Part shown: piece after piece, positions 35,277 through 45,068 of the stretch
How the letters are laid out: every line of letters starts with the position of its first letter
Numbering within the stretch: position 1 is the stretch's first letter
Source of the DNA: Terrimesophilobacter bigeumensis
Lineage (GTDB): Bacteria; Actinomycetota; Actinomycetes; Actinomycetales; Microbacteriaceae
Reading direction: 5' to 3'
Assembly (NCBI RefSeq): GCF_039537265.1
Contig: NZ_BAABAE010000003.1
Location: 496,001 to 560,000 of the forward strand
DNA length: 64,000 bases
The notes under the pieces: generated by a model
What the model saw: the letters and a program-made list of their open reading frames with translations, nothing else
What the model was told of the DNA's origin: nothing
Database searches by the model: none
Translations under genes and position numbers: made by a program

Positions 35277-36989
35277 ATGACAGAGACAGCAACACAGACC
35301 CCGGTCGAAGACATCCCAGAGCTCGACGTGCCCGAGGCGAGCGACCGGGTCCCGGTGCTCAAGGTCGAGGACCTGAGCGTCGACTTCGGCGTCGACAACG
35401 AGTGGGTCCCAGCTGCGATCAAACTCAACTACGAGGTGAACAGGGGCGAGGTGCTCGCCATCGTCGGCGAGTCGGGTTCCGGTAAGAGCGCGAGCTCGAT
35501 GGCCGTGCTCAACCTGCTGCCGGTCAACAGTCGCATCCGGGGCAGTGTGAAGCTCAACGGTGTCGAGCTGCGCGGCATGCGCGACAGTGCCATGCGGCGG
35601 GTGCGCGGCGAGAAGATCGCCGTGATCTTCCAGGAGCCGATGACCGCGCTCAACCCGGTCTATACGATCGGGTTCCAGATCGTTGAGACACTGCGCCAGC
35701 ACTACGGGACGAGCCCGGCCGCCGCGAAGGAGCGTGCGATCGAACTGCTGACCATGGTCGAGATGCCCGACCCGGTGAAGGCCTTCAACTCCTACCCGCA
35801 TCAGCTCTCCGGTGGCCAGCGTCAGCGGGCGATGATCGCCCAGTCGATCTCCTGCGACCCCGACCTGCTCATCGCCGACGAGCCGACGACGGCACTCGAC
35901 GTCACGGTGCAGGCGGAGATCCTCGACCTCCTGCGCAACCTGCACAAGCGGCTCGACTCGGCGATCGTGCTCATCACGCACGACATGGGTGTCGTCGCCG
36001 ACCTCGCCGATCGGGTGGTGGTCATGCATCGCGGCCTCATCGTCGAGAGCGGCACCGTGCATCAGATCTTCGACAAGCCGGTCGAGCCGTACACGATCGA
36101 GTTGCTCTCCGCAGTTCCGCACCTCGGTACGAACGAGGAGCGGCTGTTGCCAAGGACGGAGGCCGCGAAGGAGCCGGTCCTCTCCCTCAAGCACGTGACG
36201 ATCGACTACCCGAAGCGCGGACGGGTTCCCGCATTCCGAGCCGTCGACGATGTCTCGCTCGAAATCCACCCCGGGGAGCTGCTCGGCCTCGTCGGCGAAT
36301 CCGGATCCGGTAAGACCACGATCGGCCGTGCGGCCATGGGTCTGCTGCCGATCACCGAGGGCGAGTTGCGGGTCGTCGGCAAGGACATGGCGAACATGCC
36401 GACCAGGGAGCTGCGGGAGCTGCGTCGCAAGACGGGCATCGTGTTCCAGGACCCGGCATCCTCGCTCAACCCCCGGATGCCCGTCGGTCAGAGCATCGGG
36501 GAGCCCATGCTCCTCGCGGGCATCGCCAAGGGCAAGGAGCTCGACCGCAAGGTGGAGGACCTGCTCGAGCAGGTCGAGTTGCCGACGTTCTTCCGCAACC
36601 GCTACCCCCACGAGTTGTCCGGTGGCCAGAAGCAGCGCATCGGCATCGCGCGCGCCCTGTCGCTGAGTCCGCAGTTGCTGGTCGCCGACGAACCGACCTC
36701 CGCGCTCGACGTCTCGGTGCAGTCCCGGTTCCTGGAGCTCCTGCTCGAACTGCAGGGGCAGCTCGACTTCGCGTGCCTGTTCATCAGCCACGACCTCGCG
36801 GTCGTCGATCAGCTCGCCCACCGCATCGCGGTGCTGCGCAACGGCAAGCTCGTGGAGCAGGGGACGCGGGACCAGATCCTGCGCGGTGCGAAGGACGCCT
36901 ACACCCAGCGGCTCATCGCCGCCGTGCCTTTGCCCGACCCGGACAAGCAGCGGGCCAGTCGCGAGCAGCGTCTCGCCTCGCGGCACTGA
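35277..36989 (+). CDS. Fused oligopeptide ABC transporter ATPase (DppD-DppF)
   Basis: A 570-residue protein with two complete ATPase domains. The first has Walker A GESGSGKSAS near residue 62 and signature LSGGQRQR near 178. The second has Walker A GESGSGKTT near 343 and signature LSGGQKQR near 452. Each is followed by an oligopeptide-type C-terminal extension (YTIELLSAVPHLG; YTQRLIAAVPLP). In many bacteria these are separate DppD and DppF proteins. I chose the ATG at 35277, 8 nt after CAGGGAG; an ATG at 35253 is also in frame. It drives the importer formed with the two permeases. Confidence 0.9.
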   Translation: MTETATQTPVEDIPELDVPEASDRVPVLKVEDLSVDFGVDNEWVPAAIKLNYEVNRGEVLAIVGESGSGKSASSMAVLNLLPVNSRIRGSVKLNGVELRGMRDSAMRRVRGEKIAVIFQEPMTALNPVYTIGFQIVETLRQHYGTSPAAAKERAIELLTMVEMPDPVKAFNSYPHQLSGGQRQRAMIAQSISCDPDLLIADEPTTALDVTVQAEILDLLRNLHKRLDSAIVLITHDMGVVADLADRVVVMHRGLIVESGTVHQIFDKPVEPYTIELLSAVPHLGTNEERLLPRTEAAKEPVLSLKHVTIDYPKRGRVPAFRAVDDVSLEIHPGELLGLVGESGSGKTTIGRAAMGLLPITEGELRVVGKDMANMPTRELRELRRKTGIVFQDPASSLNPRMPVGQSIGEPMLLAGIAKGKELDRKVEDLLEQVELPTFFRNRYPHELSGGQKQRIGIARALSLSPQLLVADEPTSALDVSVQSRFLELLLELQGQLDFACLFISHDLAVVDQLAHRIAVLRNGKLVEQGTRDQILRGAKDAYTQRLIAAVPLPDPDKQRASREQRLASRH

Positions 36990-37193
36990 CCGCATCGTCG
37001 GGCTTGAGGGCGGTGCTGGAACCGGCCCGGGGCAGTGGTCACGTCATCCGCGGTCACAGGGAGCTTCGGGGACGGACCCGTCCGTCGCCAAGGTCAACCG
37101 GACTCTCAGGTGCCTGTGGTGAGGTCGAATGGGCGTTGGAGTCTCCAGCGCGAACGTGAGCGTGAGGGCTGAGTGCTGACTGGGGTTTCTGTC

Positions 37194-39122
37194 ATGAGGG
37201 CGCACCGGTCCTCGCGGGTGGTCGCACTCGCTGCTGCGCTGGTCGGCCTGCTCGCGCTGGCCGGATGCTCGACGCCGACGGTCATCGAGGACAGCTCGGT
37301 GACCGTGGCCATGAGCCGGGCGTTCTTCTCCCTCAACGATCGCACCTCCTACGGCAACTCTCCCGCGAACTCGCAGGTGCTGCAGGCGACGAGCTCCCGC
37401 TTCGCGGCGTACGACGAGAACTCCGAACTCGTGGCGGACACCTCTTTCGGCACCTACCAACTGCTTTCCAATGATCCGCTCACGGTGCGCTACACGATTG
37501 CGAACGATGTCACCTGGTCCGACGGCGTGCCGGTGGATGCCGCGGACCTGCTGCTGGCCTGGGTCGCCAATTCCGGTGCGCTCAATACGAAGGACTTCGA
37601 CGACGGCCCGTACATCGACGAGGAGACCGGTCGTTATGCCGAGCCGTTCCCGTCGGATGTCGTGCACTTCGACGGTGCGACGAGCGAGGGACTCCAGTAT
37701 GTGACCGAGATGCCGGAGATCGGTGACGACGGCCGTTCGCTCACGCTCACCTGGGATCGCTACTTCGTCGACTGGCCGCTCGTCCTCGAGGTGGGGCTGC
37801 CTGCGCACGTCGTCGCGACGAAGGCGTTGAAGCTCACCCCCACCGCCGTCCCGGATGACGAGACGGGCGCGGTGTCGGATGCCGACCGCGTCCGCGACGG
37901 CGAGACGGCGAAGGCCGCCCTCGTGGAGGCGATCCAGGAGGACGATACGGCGGAGCTCTCGGCGATCGCCAACGTCTGGAACTCGGGGTTCAATCTCGAG
38001 CGACTTCCCGACGACCCCTCCCTTCTCGTCTCGAACGGGCCCTACACGATCACCGGGTTCGAGGCGGGCGACCACCTCGTGCTGAGCGCGAATCCGAACT
38101 ACCGCGGCGATCACCGGCCGGTCTTCGAGACGATTCGGGTGCGGTTCATGGCTGACCCGCTCGCTCAGGTGCAGGCGCTCGCGGACGGCGAGGTGGATGT
38201 CGTGACGCCCCGTCCGAATCCGGATGTCGTGGACGCGTTGCGCCGGATCGCAGGCGGGGCCGCGCCCGGCGTGACCGCATCCGACGAGCCGGACCGCGAG
38301 GGGGCGCACGGTGTGACGGTGCTCGACGGGGTCGACGGAACCTACGAGCACCTCGACCTGAAGTTCGCGAACTCGAAGAACGGCAGTCTCGACGACCGGC
38401 GGGTGCGTGAGGCGTTCCTCAAGGTGGTGCCCTGGCGGGCGATTCTCGACGCGATGGTCACGCCCGTGCTGGGGGAGGCCCAGCCTCGGGCCTCACAACT
38501 CTTCTTTCCGGGTGCGCCCGGCTACGAAGGGTCGGTCGCGGACAACGGTTCGCGCTCGCTCGAGCGCGTGGATGTCCCGGGAGCGAAAGCGCTGCTGGCC
38601 GAGGCGGGTGTGGCGAAGCCGGTCGTCTGCATCATGTTCGACCCGGCAAACCCCAGGCGGCAGGAGGAGTTCAAGCTCATCAGGGAGAGCGCATCCGATG
38701 CCGGGTTCGCGGTGACCAACTGTTCGAGCCCGGACTGGCTGAATCTCCTCAGCACGCTGGGGACCTATGACGCTTCGCTCTTCTCCTGGCGGGTGACCAA
38801 CCTCTCCTTCACGGGGATTCAGGCGATCTACCTGACCGACGGGCTGAGCAACCTCAACGACTACTCGAACCCTGAGGTCGACGCGCTGCTGGCGACCCTG
38901 TCGGTGACCGTGGACCCCGCGAAACAGCTCGAACTGCGGCAGCAGATCGACGCGATCCTGTTCGAGGACTCCTACGGACTGCCGCTCTACCAGAATCCGG
39001 TGATCGTCGCCCACGACGACTCCGTGAGCGGGATCGGGATCGCTCCGCTCGCGCCGGGCATCTTCTGGAACGTGTGGGAGTGGATGCCGGTGGTCGAGGC
39101 GAGCCCGAGCCCCTCGGGTTGA
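37194..39122 (+). CDS. Second oligopeptide-type ABC substrate-binding lipoprotein
   Basis: A 642-residue SBP_bac_5 protein. The lipobox LAGC lies near residue 23. It contains the same family blocks as the first binding protein (YTIANDVTWSDGVPVDAADLLLAW; AFLKVVPWRAILDAMVTP), so the two are paralogues that may feed one permease pair with different ligands. It differs by inserted loops near residues 175-260. I chose the ATG at 37194, which gives a proper signal peptide; a GTG at 37173 is in frame. The 204 bp before it hold no certain signal. Confidence 0.88.
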   Translation: MRAHRSSRVVALAAALVGLLALAGCSTPTVIEDSSVTVAMSRAFFSLNDRTSYGNSPANSQVLQATSSRFAAYDENSELVADTSFGTYQLLSNDPLTVRYTIANDVTWSDGVPVDAADLLLAWVANSGALNTKDFDDGPYIDEETGRYAEPFPSDVVHFDGATSEGLQYVTEMPEIGDDGRSLTLTWDRYFVDWPLVLEVGLPAHVVATKALKLTPTAVPDDETGAVSDADRVRDGETAKAALVEAIQEDDTAELSAIANVWNSGFNLERLPDDPSLLVSNGPYTITGFEAGDHLVLSANPNYRGDHRPVFETIRVRFMADPLAQVQALADGEVDVVTPRPNPDVVDALRRIAGGAAPGVTASDEPDREGAHGVTVLDGVDGTYEHLDLKFANSKNGSLDDRRVREAFLKVVPWRAILDAMVTPVLGEAQPRASQLFFPGAPGYEGSVADNGSRSLERVDVPGAKALLAEAGVAKPVVCIMFDPANPRRQEEFKLIRESASDAGFAVTNCSSPDWLNLLSTLGTYDASLFSWRVTNLSFTGIQAIYLTDGLSNLNDYSNPEVDALLATLSVTVDPAKQLELRQQIDAILFEDSYGLPLYQNPVIVAHDDSVSGIGIAPLAPGIFWNVWEWMPVVEASPSPSG

Positions 39123-39244
39123 GCACCTGCTGACTGACGTCCACGGGTCGACGGTGCACAGGATCATGGCCTCGGGCACGAGGTTCCCCGCCCCGCCGTC
39201 ACCGGAGTCGTCGCCTACCGGATGGGTCCGGAGGCCGCCTCAGC

Positions 39245-41470
39245 TCAGTGACGCGGGGTCAGCCAGAGGGCGGCGAGCGGCGGAAGCGTGAGCTCGGCGG
39301 ACGCCGGCCGCCCGGCGTGGGGCTCTGAGTTCGCGACGATCGTGCCGAGATTGCCGACGCCCGAGCCGCCGAACTCCACGGCATCCGTGTTGAGGAGCTC
39401 GACCCACTCGCCGGCGACCGGGAGACCGAGGCGGTAGGGGCCGACCGGGTTGCCGGAGAAGTTCACGATCACCGCGACCGGGTCGCCCGCCGCCGACCAG
39501 CGCAGGAACGCGATCACAGTGTTGGCGGCGTCATCGCCCACGAGCCACTCGAAGCCGCCGGGGTCGTGGTCGCGCTGCCAGAGCGCCGGCTCGGCGCGGT
39601 AGACCCGGTTGAGCTGGGCGACGAGCGCCTGCAGACCCCGGTGCACCGGCTGTTCGAGGATCCACCAGTCGAGACCGCGCTCTTCGCTCCACTCCGACGG
39701 CTGGCCGAACTCCTGGCCCATGAACAGCAGCTGCTTGCCCGGATGCGCCCACTGGAAGGCCAGGTAGGCCCGCATGTTCGCGAGCTTCTGCCACTGGTCG
39801 CCCGGCATCTTGTGCAGGAGCGAACCCTTCCCGTGCACGACCTCGTCGTGGCTGATCGGCAGCAGGAAGTTCTCGCTGTAGGCGTAGACCATGCTGAAGG
39901 TGAGCTCGCCGTGATGGTGCGAGCGGTAGAGAGGATCGACCGCCATGTACTGCAGGCTGTCGTGCATCCAGCCCATGTTCCATTTGAGGCCGAAGCCGAG
40001 CCCTCCGGCATCCGTCGGCGCGGTCACGCCGGGGAAGGCCGTCGACTCCTCGGCGATCATCACGATGCCCGGATTGCGCTTGTAGGCGGTCGCGTTGACC
40101 TCCTTGAGCAGGTCGATCGCCTCGAGGTTCTCCCGCCCGCCGAAGCGGTTCGGCGTCCACTCGCCGTGTTTGCGGGAATAGTCGAGGTAGAGCATCGAGG
40201 CGACGGCGTCGACGCGCAGCCCGTCGATGTGGAACTCCTCGAGCCAGTACAGCGCGTTCGCGACGAGGAAGTTGCGCACCTGCGACCGTCCGAAGTCGAA
40301 GACGAGCGTGCCCCAGTCGGGCTGTTGGCCCCGGCGTGGATCCCTGTGCTCATAGAGCGGTTCTCCGTCGAAGCGGGCGAGCGCCCACTCGTCCTTCGGG
40401 AAGTGCGCCGGGACCCAGTCCATGATGACGCCGATACCGGCCGCGTGCAGCCGGTCGATGAGCCCGCGCAGATCGTCCGGATGCCCGAACCGGCTCGTCG
40501 GCGCGTAGTAGCCGGTCACCTGATAGCCCCACGAGCCCCCGTAGGGGTGCTCGGCGAGCGGCATGAACTCCACATGGGTGTAGCCGAGCGAGGTCACGTG
40601 ATCGACGAGCTCCGTGGCGAGCTCGCGGTAGCCGAGCCCAGGCCGCCACGACCCCAGGTGCACCTCGTAGACGCTCATCGGGCCGTCGAGCGGGTTCCGG
40701 TCGGCGCGCTCGGTGAGCCAGGCCGAGTCCGCCCAGTCGTACCGGGATTCGCCCACCTTCGACGCCGTCGCCGGCGGGACCTCGGTGTATCTCGCCATCG
40801 GGTCGGCCCGCAGCACCCAGACGCCGGCCGGTGTGAGCAGTTCGAACTTGTACGTGGTGCCCGGTCCGACGGCGGGGACGAAGAGCTCCCACACGCCGTT
40901 GTCGTCGAGGCGCCGCATGGCGTGCCCCGCGCCGTCCCAGTCGTTGAAGTCTCCGACCACCCTCGCGGCCTGTGCGTGCGGTGCCCACACCGAGAATGAC
41001 GTACCGTCGATGCCCTCGTGCGGTCGGTGATGAGCCCCGAGCACATGCCAGAGCTGTTCGTGCCTGCCCTCGCCGAACAGGTACAGGTCGACCTCCCCGA
41101 CCGAGGGAACGAACCGGTACGGGTCCTCGGTGACCCAGTCCGGGCCGGACTCATAGGTCGCCTCGAGCGTGTACGACTGCCCCCTGCCGCGGGCTCGACC
41201 CTGCCAGATACCTTCGCCAAGGTGCCTCAGCGCGATGCGCGTTCCGTTCGCCCGGATGGCCGTGACGGTCTTCGCGAGCGGCCGCCTGGCTCTCACGACC
41301 CAGCCGCCCCCGTTGACGTCGCGCTGGTCGAGAGCGTGCTGGCCGAGAACGGCGTGGGGTTGCGGATGCCGCCCGGCGGCGATCGCCGCGAGTTCGCTGT
41401 GGGAGGGGATGGGCAGGGCGGGCGCACGCGCGGGGCGGCCGACGGCTTTCGGCTCGCGTCCGCTCACCAT
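39245..41470 (-). CDS. glgB: 1,4-alpha-glucan branching enzyme
   Basis: A 741-residue GH13 branching enzyme. An N-terminal helical/CBM48 portion covers about residues 1-240 (TSFSVWAPHAQAARVVGDFNDWDG), followed by the catalytic barrel. The catalytic residues are in GLRVDAVASMLYLDY (nucleophile Asp), MIAEESTAFPGV (acid Glu) and LPISHDEVVHGKGS (third Asp). The C-terminal beta domain ends the protein. It adds alpha-1,6 branches to glycogen-like glucan. The ATG at 41470 overlaps the glgE stop (ATGA), so GlgE and GlgB are made together, as in the actinobacterial GlgE pathway. Confidence 0.95.
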   Translation of the reverse strand: MVSGREPKAVGRPARAPALPIPSHSELAAIAAGRHPQPHAVLGQHALDQRDVNGGGWVVRARRPLAKTVTAIRANGTRIALRHLGEGIWQGRARGRGQSYTLEATYESGPDWVTEDPYRFVPSVGEVDLYLFGEGRHEQLWHVLGAHHRPHEGIDGTSFSVWAPHAQAARVVGDFNDWDGAGHAMRRLDDNGVWELFVPAVGPGTTYKFELLTPAGVWVLRADPMARYTEVPPATASKVGESRYDWADSAWLTERADRNPLDGPMSVYEVHLGSWRPGLGYRELATELVDHVTSLGYTHVEFMPLAEHPYGGSWGYQVTGYYAPTSRFGHPDDLRGLIDRLHAAGIGVIMDWVPAHFPKDEWALARFDGEPLYEHRDPRRGQQPDWGTLVFDFGRSQVRNFLVANALYWLEEFHIDGLRVDAVASMLYLDYSRKHGEWTPNRFGGRENLEAIDLLKEVNATAYKRNPGIVMIAEESTAFPGVTAPTDAGGLGFGLKWNMGWMHDSLQYMAVDPLYRSHHHGELTFSMVYAYSENFLLPISHDEVVHGKGSLLHKMPGDQWQKLANMRAYLAFQWAHPGKQLLFMGQEFGQPSEWSEERGLDWWILEQPVHRGLQALVAQLNRVYRAEPALWQRDHDPGGFEWLVGDDAANTVIAFLRWSAAGDPVAVIVNFSGNPVGPYRLGLPVAGEWVELLNTDAVEFGGSGVGNLGTIVANSEPHAGRPASAELTLPPLAALWLTPRH

Positions 41471-43515
41471 CAGCGCGCCTTCGGGGGCTCGACCCGCAGG
41501 ATGTGCACGGGCTCGGTGAAGGCATCCAGCCGCACATAGTTGTCGCGGCCCCACTCGAAGCGTTGTCTGGTGATCAGGTCGGTCACCTCGAAGCGCGCAT
41601 CCATCCCCGCATCGACCATGTCGAGCCCGAATCGCTCGGGATCGAGCCGCTCGAGGTCCAGATGGATGGTCGTCTCCCGCACCGAGTGCGGGTCGACGTT
41701 CGCCACGACGATGATGGTGTCGCTGCGACCGCTGCGCACGAACTCTGCGGCCAGGTGCTTGCTGTAGACGAGGATCGCCTCGTCGTCGCTCCAGTGCACC
41801 TCGAGGTTCCTGAGCTGGCGCAGCGCCGGATGCTCGGAGCGGACCCGGTTGAGCTGTCGCAGGTAGGGGGCGATCGACGCCCCGCTCTTCTCCGCCTTCG
41901 CCCACTCGCGCGGCCGGTACTCGTACTTCTCGTTGTCGATGTTCTCCTCGGAGCCGGGCCGCGCGACGTTCTCGATGAGTTCGTAACCCGAGTACACCCC
42001 CCAGCTCGGGCTCCCCGTCGCAGCGATCGCGGCCCGGACCTTATAGGCGGGCACCCCGCCGAACTGCAGGTATTCGGTGAGGATGTCCGGGGTGTTGACG
42101 AACAGGTTGGGGCGCAGGTAGTCGCTCGACTCGTGTGAGAGCTCCGCGAGGTAGTCCGCGAGCTCCTTCTTCGTGTTGCGCCAGGTGAAGTAGGTGTAGG
42201 ACTGCTGGAAACCGACCTGTGCGAGCGCGCGCAGGGGGGCAGGACGGGTGAAGGCCTCGGCGAGGAACACGACATCCGGATGCGCGACCCTCACCTCGTG
42301 CAGCAGCCACTCCCAGAACCGCAGCGGTTTGGTGTGCGGGTTGTCGACGCGGAAGATGCGGACGCCGAGGTCGATCCAGTGCTCGAGGACTCGCAGGACC
42401 TCCTCGCGCAGCCCCTTCTCGTCGTTGTCGAAGTTGAGCGGGTAGATGTCCTGGTACTTCTTGGGCGGGTTCTCGGCGTAGGCGATGCTCCCGTCGACGA
42501 GCGTCGTGAACCACTCCGGATGATCGAGCACCCAGGGGTGGTCGGGGGAGCACTGGAGGGCGAGGTCGAGGGCGACCTCGAGGTTGTTGGCCTTCGCGGT
42601 CGCCAGGAACTCCCGGAAGTCCTCCTCGCTGCCGAGGTCGGGATGGATGGCGTCGTGGCCGCCCTCCGGCGAGCCGATCGCCCAGGGAGAGCCGGGGTCG
42701 TGGGGGCCTGCTGTGAGCGCGTTATTGGGGCCTTTGCGAAAGCTCGTGCCGATCGGGTGGATGGGTGGGAGGTAGACGACGTCGAAACCCATGGAGGCGA
42801 TCGCCGGAAGGCGCCGCGCTGCGGTCAAGAAGGTGCCGCTTCGCCAGCTGCCGTCCTTGTTCTGCCTCGCGCCCTCCGAGCGGGGGAAGAACTCATACCA
42901 GCTGCCGACCCCGGCGCGAGCGCGTTCGACCCTCACCGTGAACTCCTCGCTCTCCGTCTCGGTCGAGACGAGCGGATGCGCGTCGAGCTCGGCGGCGAGC
43001 TTCGCGTCGGCGGCTGCGGCCAGACGATCAGCCGGTGCTGCGGCGACGTTCGCGAGTGCGTGGAAGGCGCTCGTGATCACCGGGTTGCCCGGTCGCGCAT
43101 TGTCGGCACGGTGCAGGAGGACTGCGCCGGTCGCGAGCATGAGCTGCACGTCCACGCCCGCAGGGACCTTGGTTTCGGCGGCGTGCAGCCAGGTGGCCCA
43201 GTCGTCGGTCCAGGCCTGGATGCGATACTGCCAGTCTCCGGTCTCCTCGAGCTGCACCGCGACCTCCCAGAGATCCGTGCCCTTCCCGGCCAGGCGCATC
43301 CGGTGAGTCGAGGTCGCGCCGGAGGGCGCGGTCAGCAGGAGCGCCGCCCTGAGCTCGTCGTGGCCGTCCTTGAAGATGGTCGCGCGGAAGGGGACGACCT
43401 CGCCGTCCCAGGCTTTGGCGGGCCGGCGGTCATCCGGCTGGCGCGGGGAGAGCGGGCGGATCGGGATCCGTCCCGACGTCGGCCGGTATTCGGGTGGCTG
43501 GTGTGCAGCGCTCAC
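41470..43515 (-). CDS. glgE: Alpha-1,4-glucan:maltose-1-phosphate maltosyltransferase
   Basis: A 681-residue GH13_3 enzyme that moves maltose from maltose 1-phosphate onto growing alpha-glucan. Family marks include the N-terminal beta domain, VYLPPIHPIGTSFRKGPNN near residue 245, the nucleophile Asp in GVRIFRVDNPHTKPL near 350, and the acid/base Glu in VVFLAEAFTRP near 375. The length agrees with known GlgE proteins (about 700). The GTG at 43515 is supported by TACGGT 6 nt upstream. It is the first gene of glgE-glgB. The trehalose-to-maltose-phosphate genes (treS, pep2/mak) are not in the window. Confidence 0.94.
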   Translation of the reverse strand: MSAAHQPPEYRPTSGRIPIRPLSPRQPDDRRPAKAWDGEVVPFRATIFKDGHDELRAALLLTAPSGATSTHRMRLAGKGTDLWEVAVQLEETGDWQYRIQAWTDDWATWLHAAETKVPAGVDVQLMLATGAVLLHRADNARPGNPVITSAFHALANVAAAPADRLAAAADAKLAAELDAHPLVSTETESEEFTVRVERARAGVGSWYEFFPRSEGARQNKDGSWRSGTFLTAARRLPAIASMGFDVVYLPPIHPIGTSFRKGPNNALTAGPHDPGSPWAIGSPEGGHDAIHPDLGSEEDFREFLATAKANNLEVALDLALQCSPDHPWVLDHPEWFTTLVDGSIAYAENPPKKYQDIYPLNFDNDEKGLREEVLRVLEHWIDLGVRIFRVDNPHTKPLRFWEWLLHEVRVAHPDVVFLAEAFTRPAPLRALAQVGFQQSYTYFTWRNTKKELADYLAELSHESSDYLRPNLFVNTPDILTEYLQFGGVPAYKVRAAIAATGSPSWGVYSGYELIENVARPGSEENIDNEKYEYRPREWAKAEKSGASIAPYLRQLNRVRSEHPALRQLRNLEVHWSDDEAILVYSKHLAAEFVRSGRSDTIIVVANVDPHSVRETTIHLDLERLDPERFGLDMVDAGMDARFEVTDLITRQRFEWGRDNYVRLDAFTEPVHILRVEPPKAR

Positions 43516-43521
43516 ACTTCG

Positions 43522-43527
43522 ACCGTA
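43522..43527 (-). promoter_or_regulatory. -10 box TACGGT of the glgE-glgB operon
   Basis: On the minus strand TACGGT ends 6 nt before the GTG at 43515, leaving no room for a ribosome binding site. This supports a leaderless glgE message. Confidence 0.45.
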
Positions 43528-43861
43528 GCGAACCAGGCTCGAAAACGCGTGTGTCAGCGGCAGATTGCCTCGTGCCGGATCGGCGGCCGGCACTGGCCGA
43601 GCATCGGACAGGCCCCCGAGGTGGTGTGACTCGTTTTGGGTGGGGTACAGGTCTTGTCCGCCATTATGCCGACCGAATACCGTTTTCGGTGGGGGATTCA
43701 TTCGGGGGCGAATCGAGCACTACGACTCGAACCCGGTTCCTTGAACACAGCGGACGGTTACCCTGCCGGCCGCGAACATTGCATAACCCGCGACCCGAAA
43801 GCGGGCTTCCAGCTTCAGTGGATGCTGCGTGCACGGGTCCTGACCCGAACAGGACACACCA
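43528..43861 (+). promoter_or_regulatory. Leader region of the SipW-type export operon with hairpins
   Basis: This 334-bp gap between glgE and the export operon holds no gene I can support. Near its end are a stem CCCGC/GCGGG (43787-43791 and 43801-43805) and a hairpin GTCCTG/CAGGAC (43837-43842 and 43850-43855). The latter buries the AGGA ribosome binding site (43851-43854) of the first export gene. A competing GGGT/ACCC stem (43835-43846) could free that site. This is a possible translational switch. Confidence 0.45.
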
Positions 43862-44404
43862 ATGAACAAGCTCACCAAGGCAGCGATTGCCGGCGCAGCC
43901 GGAATCGCCCTTCTTCTCGGAGGCGCGGGCTCGCTCGCGTACTGGAACGACTCCACCTCGCTCGCCGGTGGCACCATCAACGCCGGCCAGCTGCAGATCA
44001 CGGCTGACCCGGATGGCGGGGTGTGGACGGACGCCGACGGCGATCCGGTCGACCTCGCGACGTTCCTCGCGGTTCCCGGCGATGCACTCACCTACACCGA
44101 TACCTTCACGCTCATGGCGACCGGGGACAACCTGTCGGCGACTCTCGCACTCGCCCCGACATCCATCACCCCTGCATCGTCCGATTCCGAGGATGTCGCA
44201 CTGGCGGCCCTCCTCAGCTCGAGCGCCGTGTTCACGGTGGACAGCGTCACCACCAGCACCGTCACGGCGAATGCGGGCACGCAGACCGTGGATGTCGCCG
44301 TCACGATCACCTGGCCGGACGGCACATCCACGACTGACAACGCCGCTCAGCTGGGGTCGGTCGTGCTCGCGAACATGTCGGTCGTCCTGACCCAGGTCGT
44401 CTAG
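43862..44404 (+). CDS. Exported protein with SipW-type signal peptide (TasA/RER_14450-like)
   Basis: A 180-residue protein. Its leader (KAAIAGAAGIALLLGGAGSLAYWND) has the long hydrophobic run followed by an aromatic AYW-N/D box, the mark of substrates of SipW-type signal peptidases (the TasA and camelysin style in Bacillus, and the alternate-signal families in actinobacteria). The mature part is beta-rich, threonine- and alanine-rich, and has no catalytic motif, as expected for a fibre subunit or surface coat protein. It is the first gene of five; a weak AGGA lies 7 nt before the ATG. The fibre role is inferred. Confidence 0.82.
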   Translation: MNKLTKAAIAGAAGIALLLGGAGSLAYWNDSTSLAGGTINAGQLQITADPDGGVWTDADGDPVDLATFLAVPGDALTYTDTFTLMATGDNLSATLALAPTSITPASSDSEDVALAALLSSSAVFTVDSVTTSTVTANAGTQTVDVAVTITWPDGTSTTDNAAQLGSVVLANMSVVLTQVV

Positions 44405-44489
44405 TACGCCGGGGTGGTGGATGCGGGAGTCCGAATCCCGTATCCACCACCGGGCACCCGAAGACCACCCGACCCGAGGAGGTGATGTC

Positions 44490-45068
44490 ATGCCCAGAAA
44501 CTCATGCGAACCGCGCCATCGTGCGCACCAGAAGCCTGTACGACGCACCGCGATCACGGTCGGCGGCATGCTCGCCTCGTCCGCCGCCATCGCGGGGGCG
44601 AGCATCGTCGCAGTCGTCGCCGCCGGCGGCACCTACGCCATGTGGACCAGTGCGGCCACGATGAGCGGCGGGACCATCTCGAGCGCCTCGGTCGATCTCA
44701 CCGTCAACAACCAGTCGAGCTATGCGCTGGGCGGTGCGGCGTGGTCGAAGCTCCTGCCCGGCGATGTGGTGTCGCAGGAGGTCACACTCGAGAACACCGG
44801 TACCGCCGCCAGCACCGTGACCGCCGAAACGAGCGGGCCCTTCGGCGCCCTGCTCGTCCATCTGGCCAGGGGAGGGTGCCCGGCGCCTCCGGCCGCCCCG
44901 ATCGCCGGCCCGAGCTCGACCGTGAGCCCGACCGACCTGGGCGTCTTCGCGGCGGGTGAGGCATCCGTCGTCTGCCTCCAGACCACCATGCCGGCGGGGG
45001 TCGCCGACACCGTGCAGGGCACGGGTCAGGATTTCACCATCACCTTCACCGCGGCGACGGAGTCGTGA
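44490..45068 (+). CDS. Second exported protein with SipW-type signal peptide
   Basis: A 192-residue protein. The leader has a twin-arginine-like basic start (RRTAITVGG) but its end, AAGGTYAMWTSAATMSGGTI, carries the SipW-type box (TYAMW). The mature region is a beta-rich domain with VNNQSSYALGG and a pattern like DUF11/CARDB (EVTLENTGTAASTVT) and one cysteine pair. The ATG at 44490 follows GAGGAGGTGA, a strong binding site. The stop overlaps the ricin-domain gene (GTGA), so the proteins are made in fixed ratio. A role as matrix or fibre component is inferred. Confidence 0.8.
   Translation: MPRNSCEPRHRAHQKPVRRTAITVGGMLASSAAIAGASIVAVVAAGGTYAMWTSAATMSGGTISSASVDLTVNNQSSYALGGAAWSKLLPGDVVSQEVTLENTGTAASTVTAETSGPFGALLVHLARGGCPAPPAAPIAGPSSTVSPTDLGVFAAGEASVVCLQTTMPAGVADTVQGTGQDFTITFTAATES

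Noticed and set aside
43741..43835. Possible cyclic-di-GMP riboswitch before the export operon
   Set aside because: I could not find the conserved GEMM core; only simple hairpins are visible.
44505..44640. Twin-arginine export signal in the second export-operon protein
   Set aside because: The RR pair is not followed by the usual x-F-L-K pattern, and the hydrophobic run with the TYAMW box fits a SipW-type leader better.
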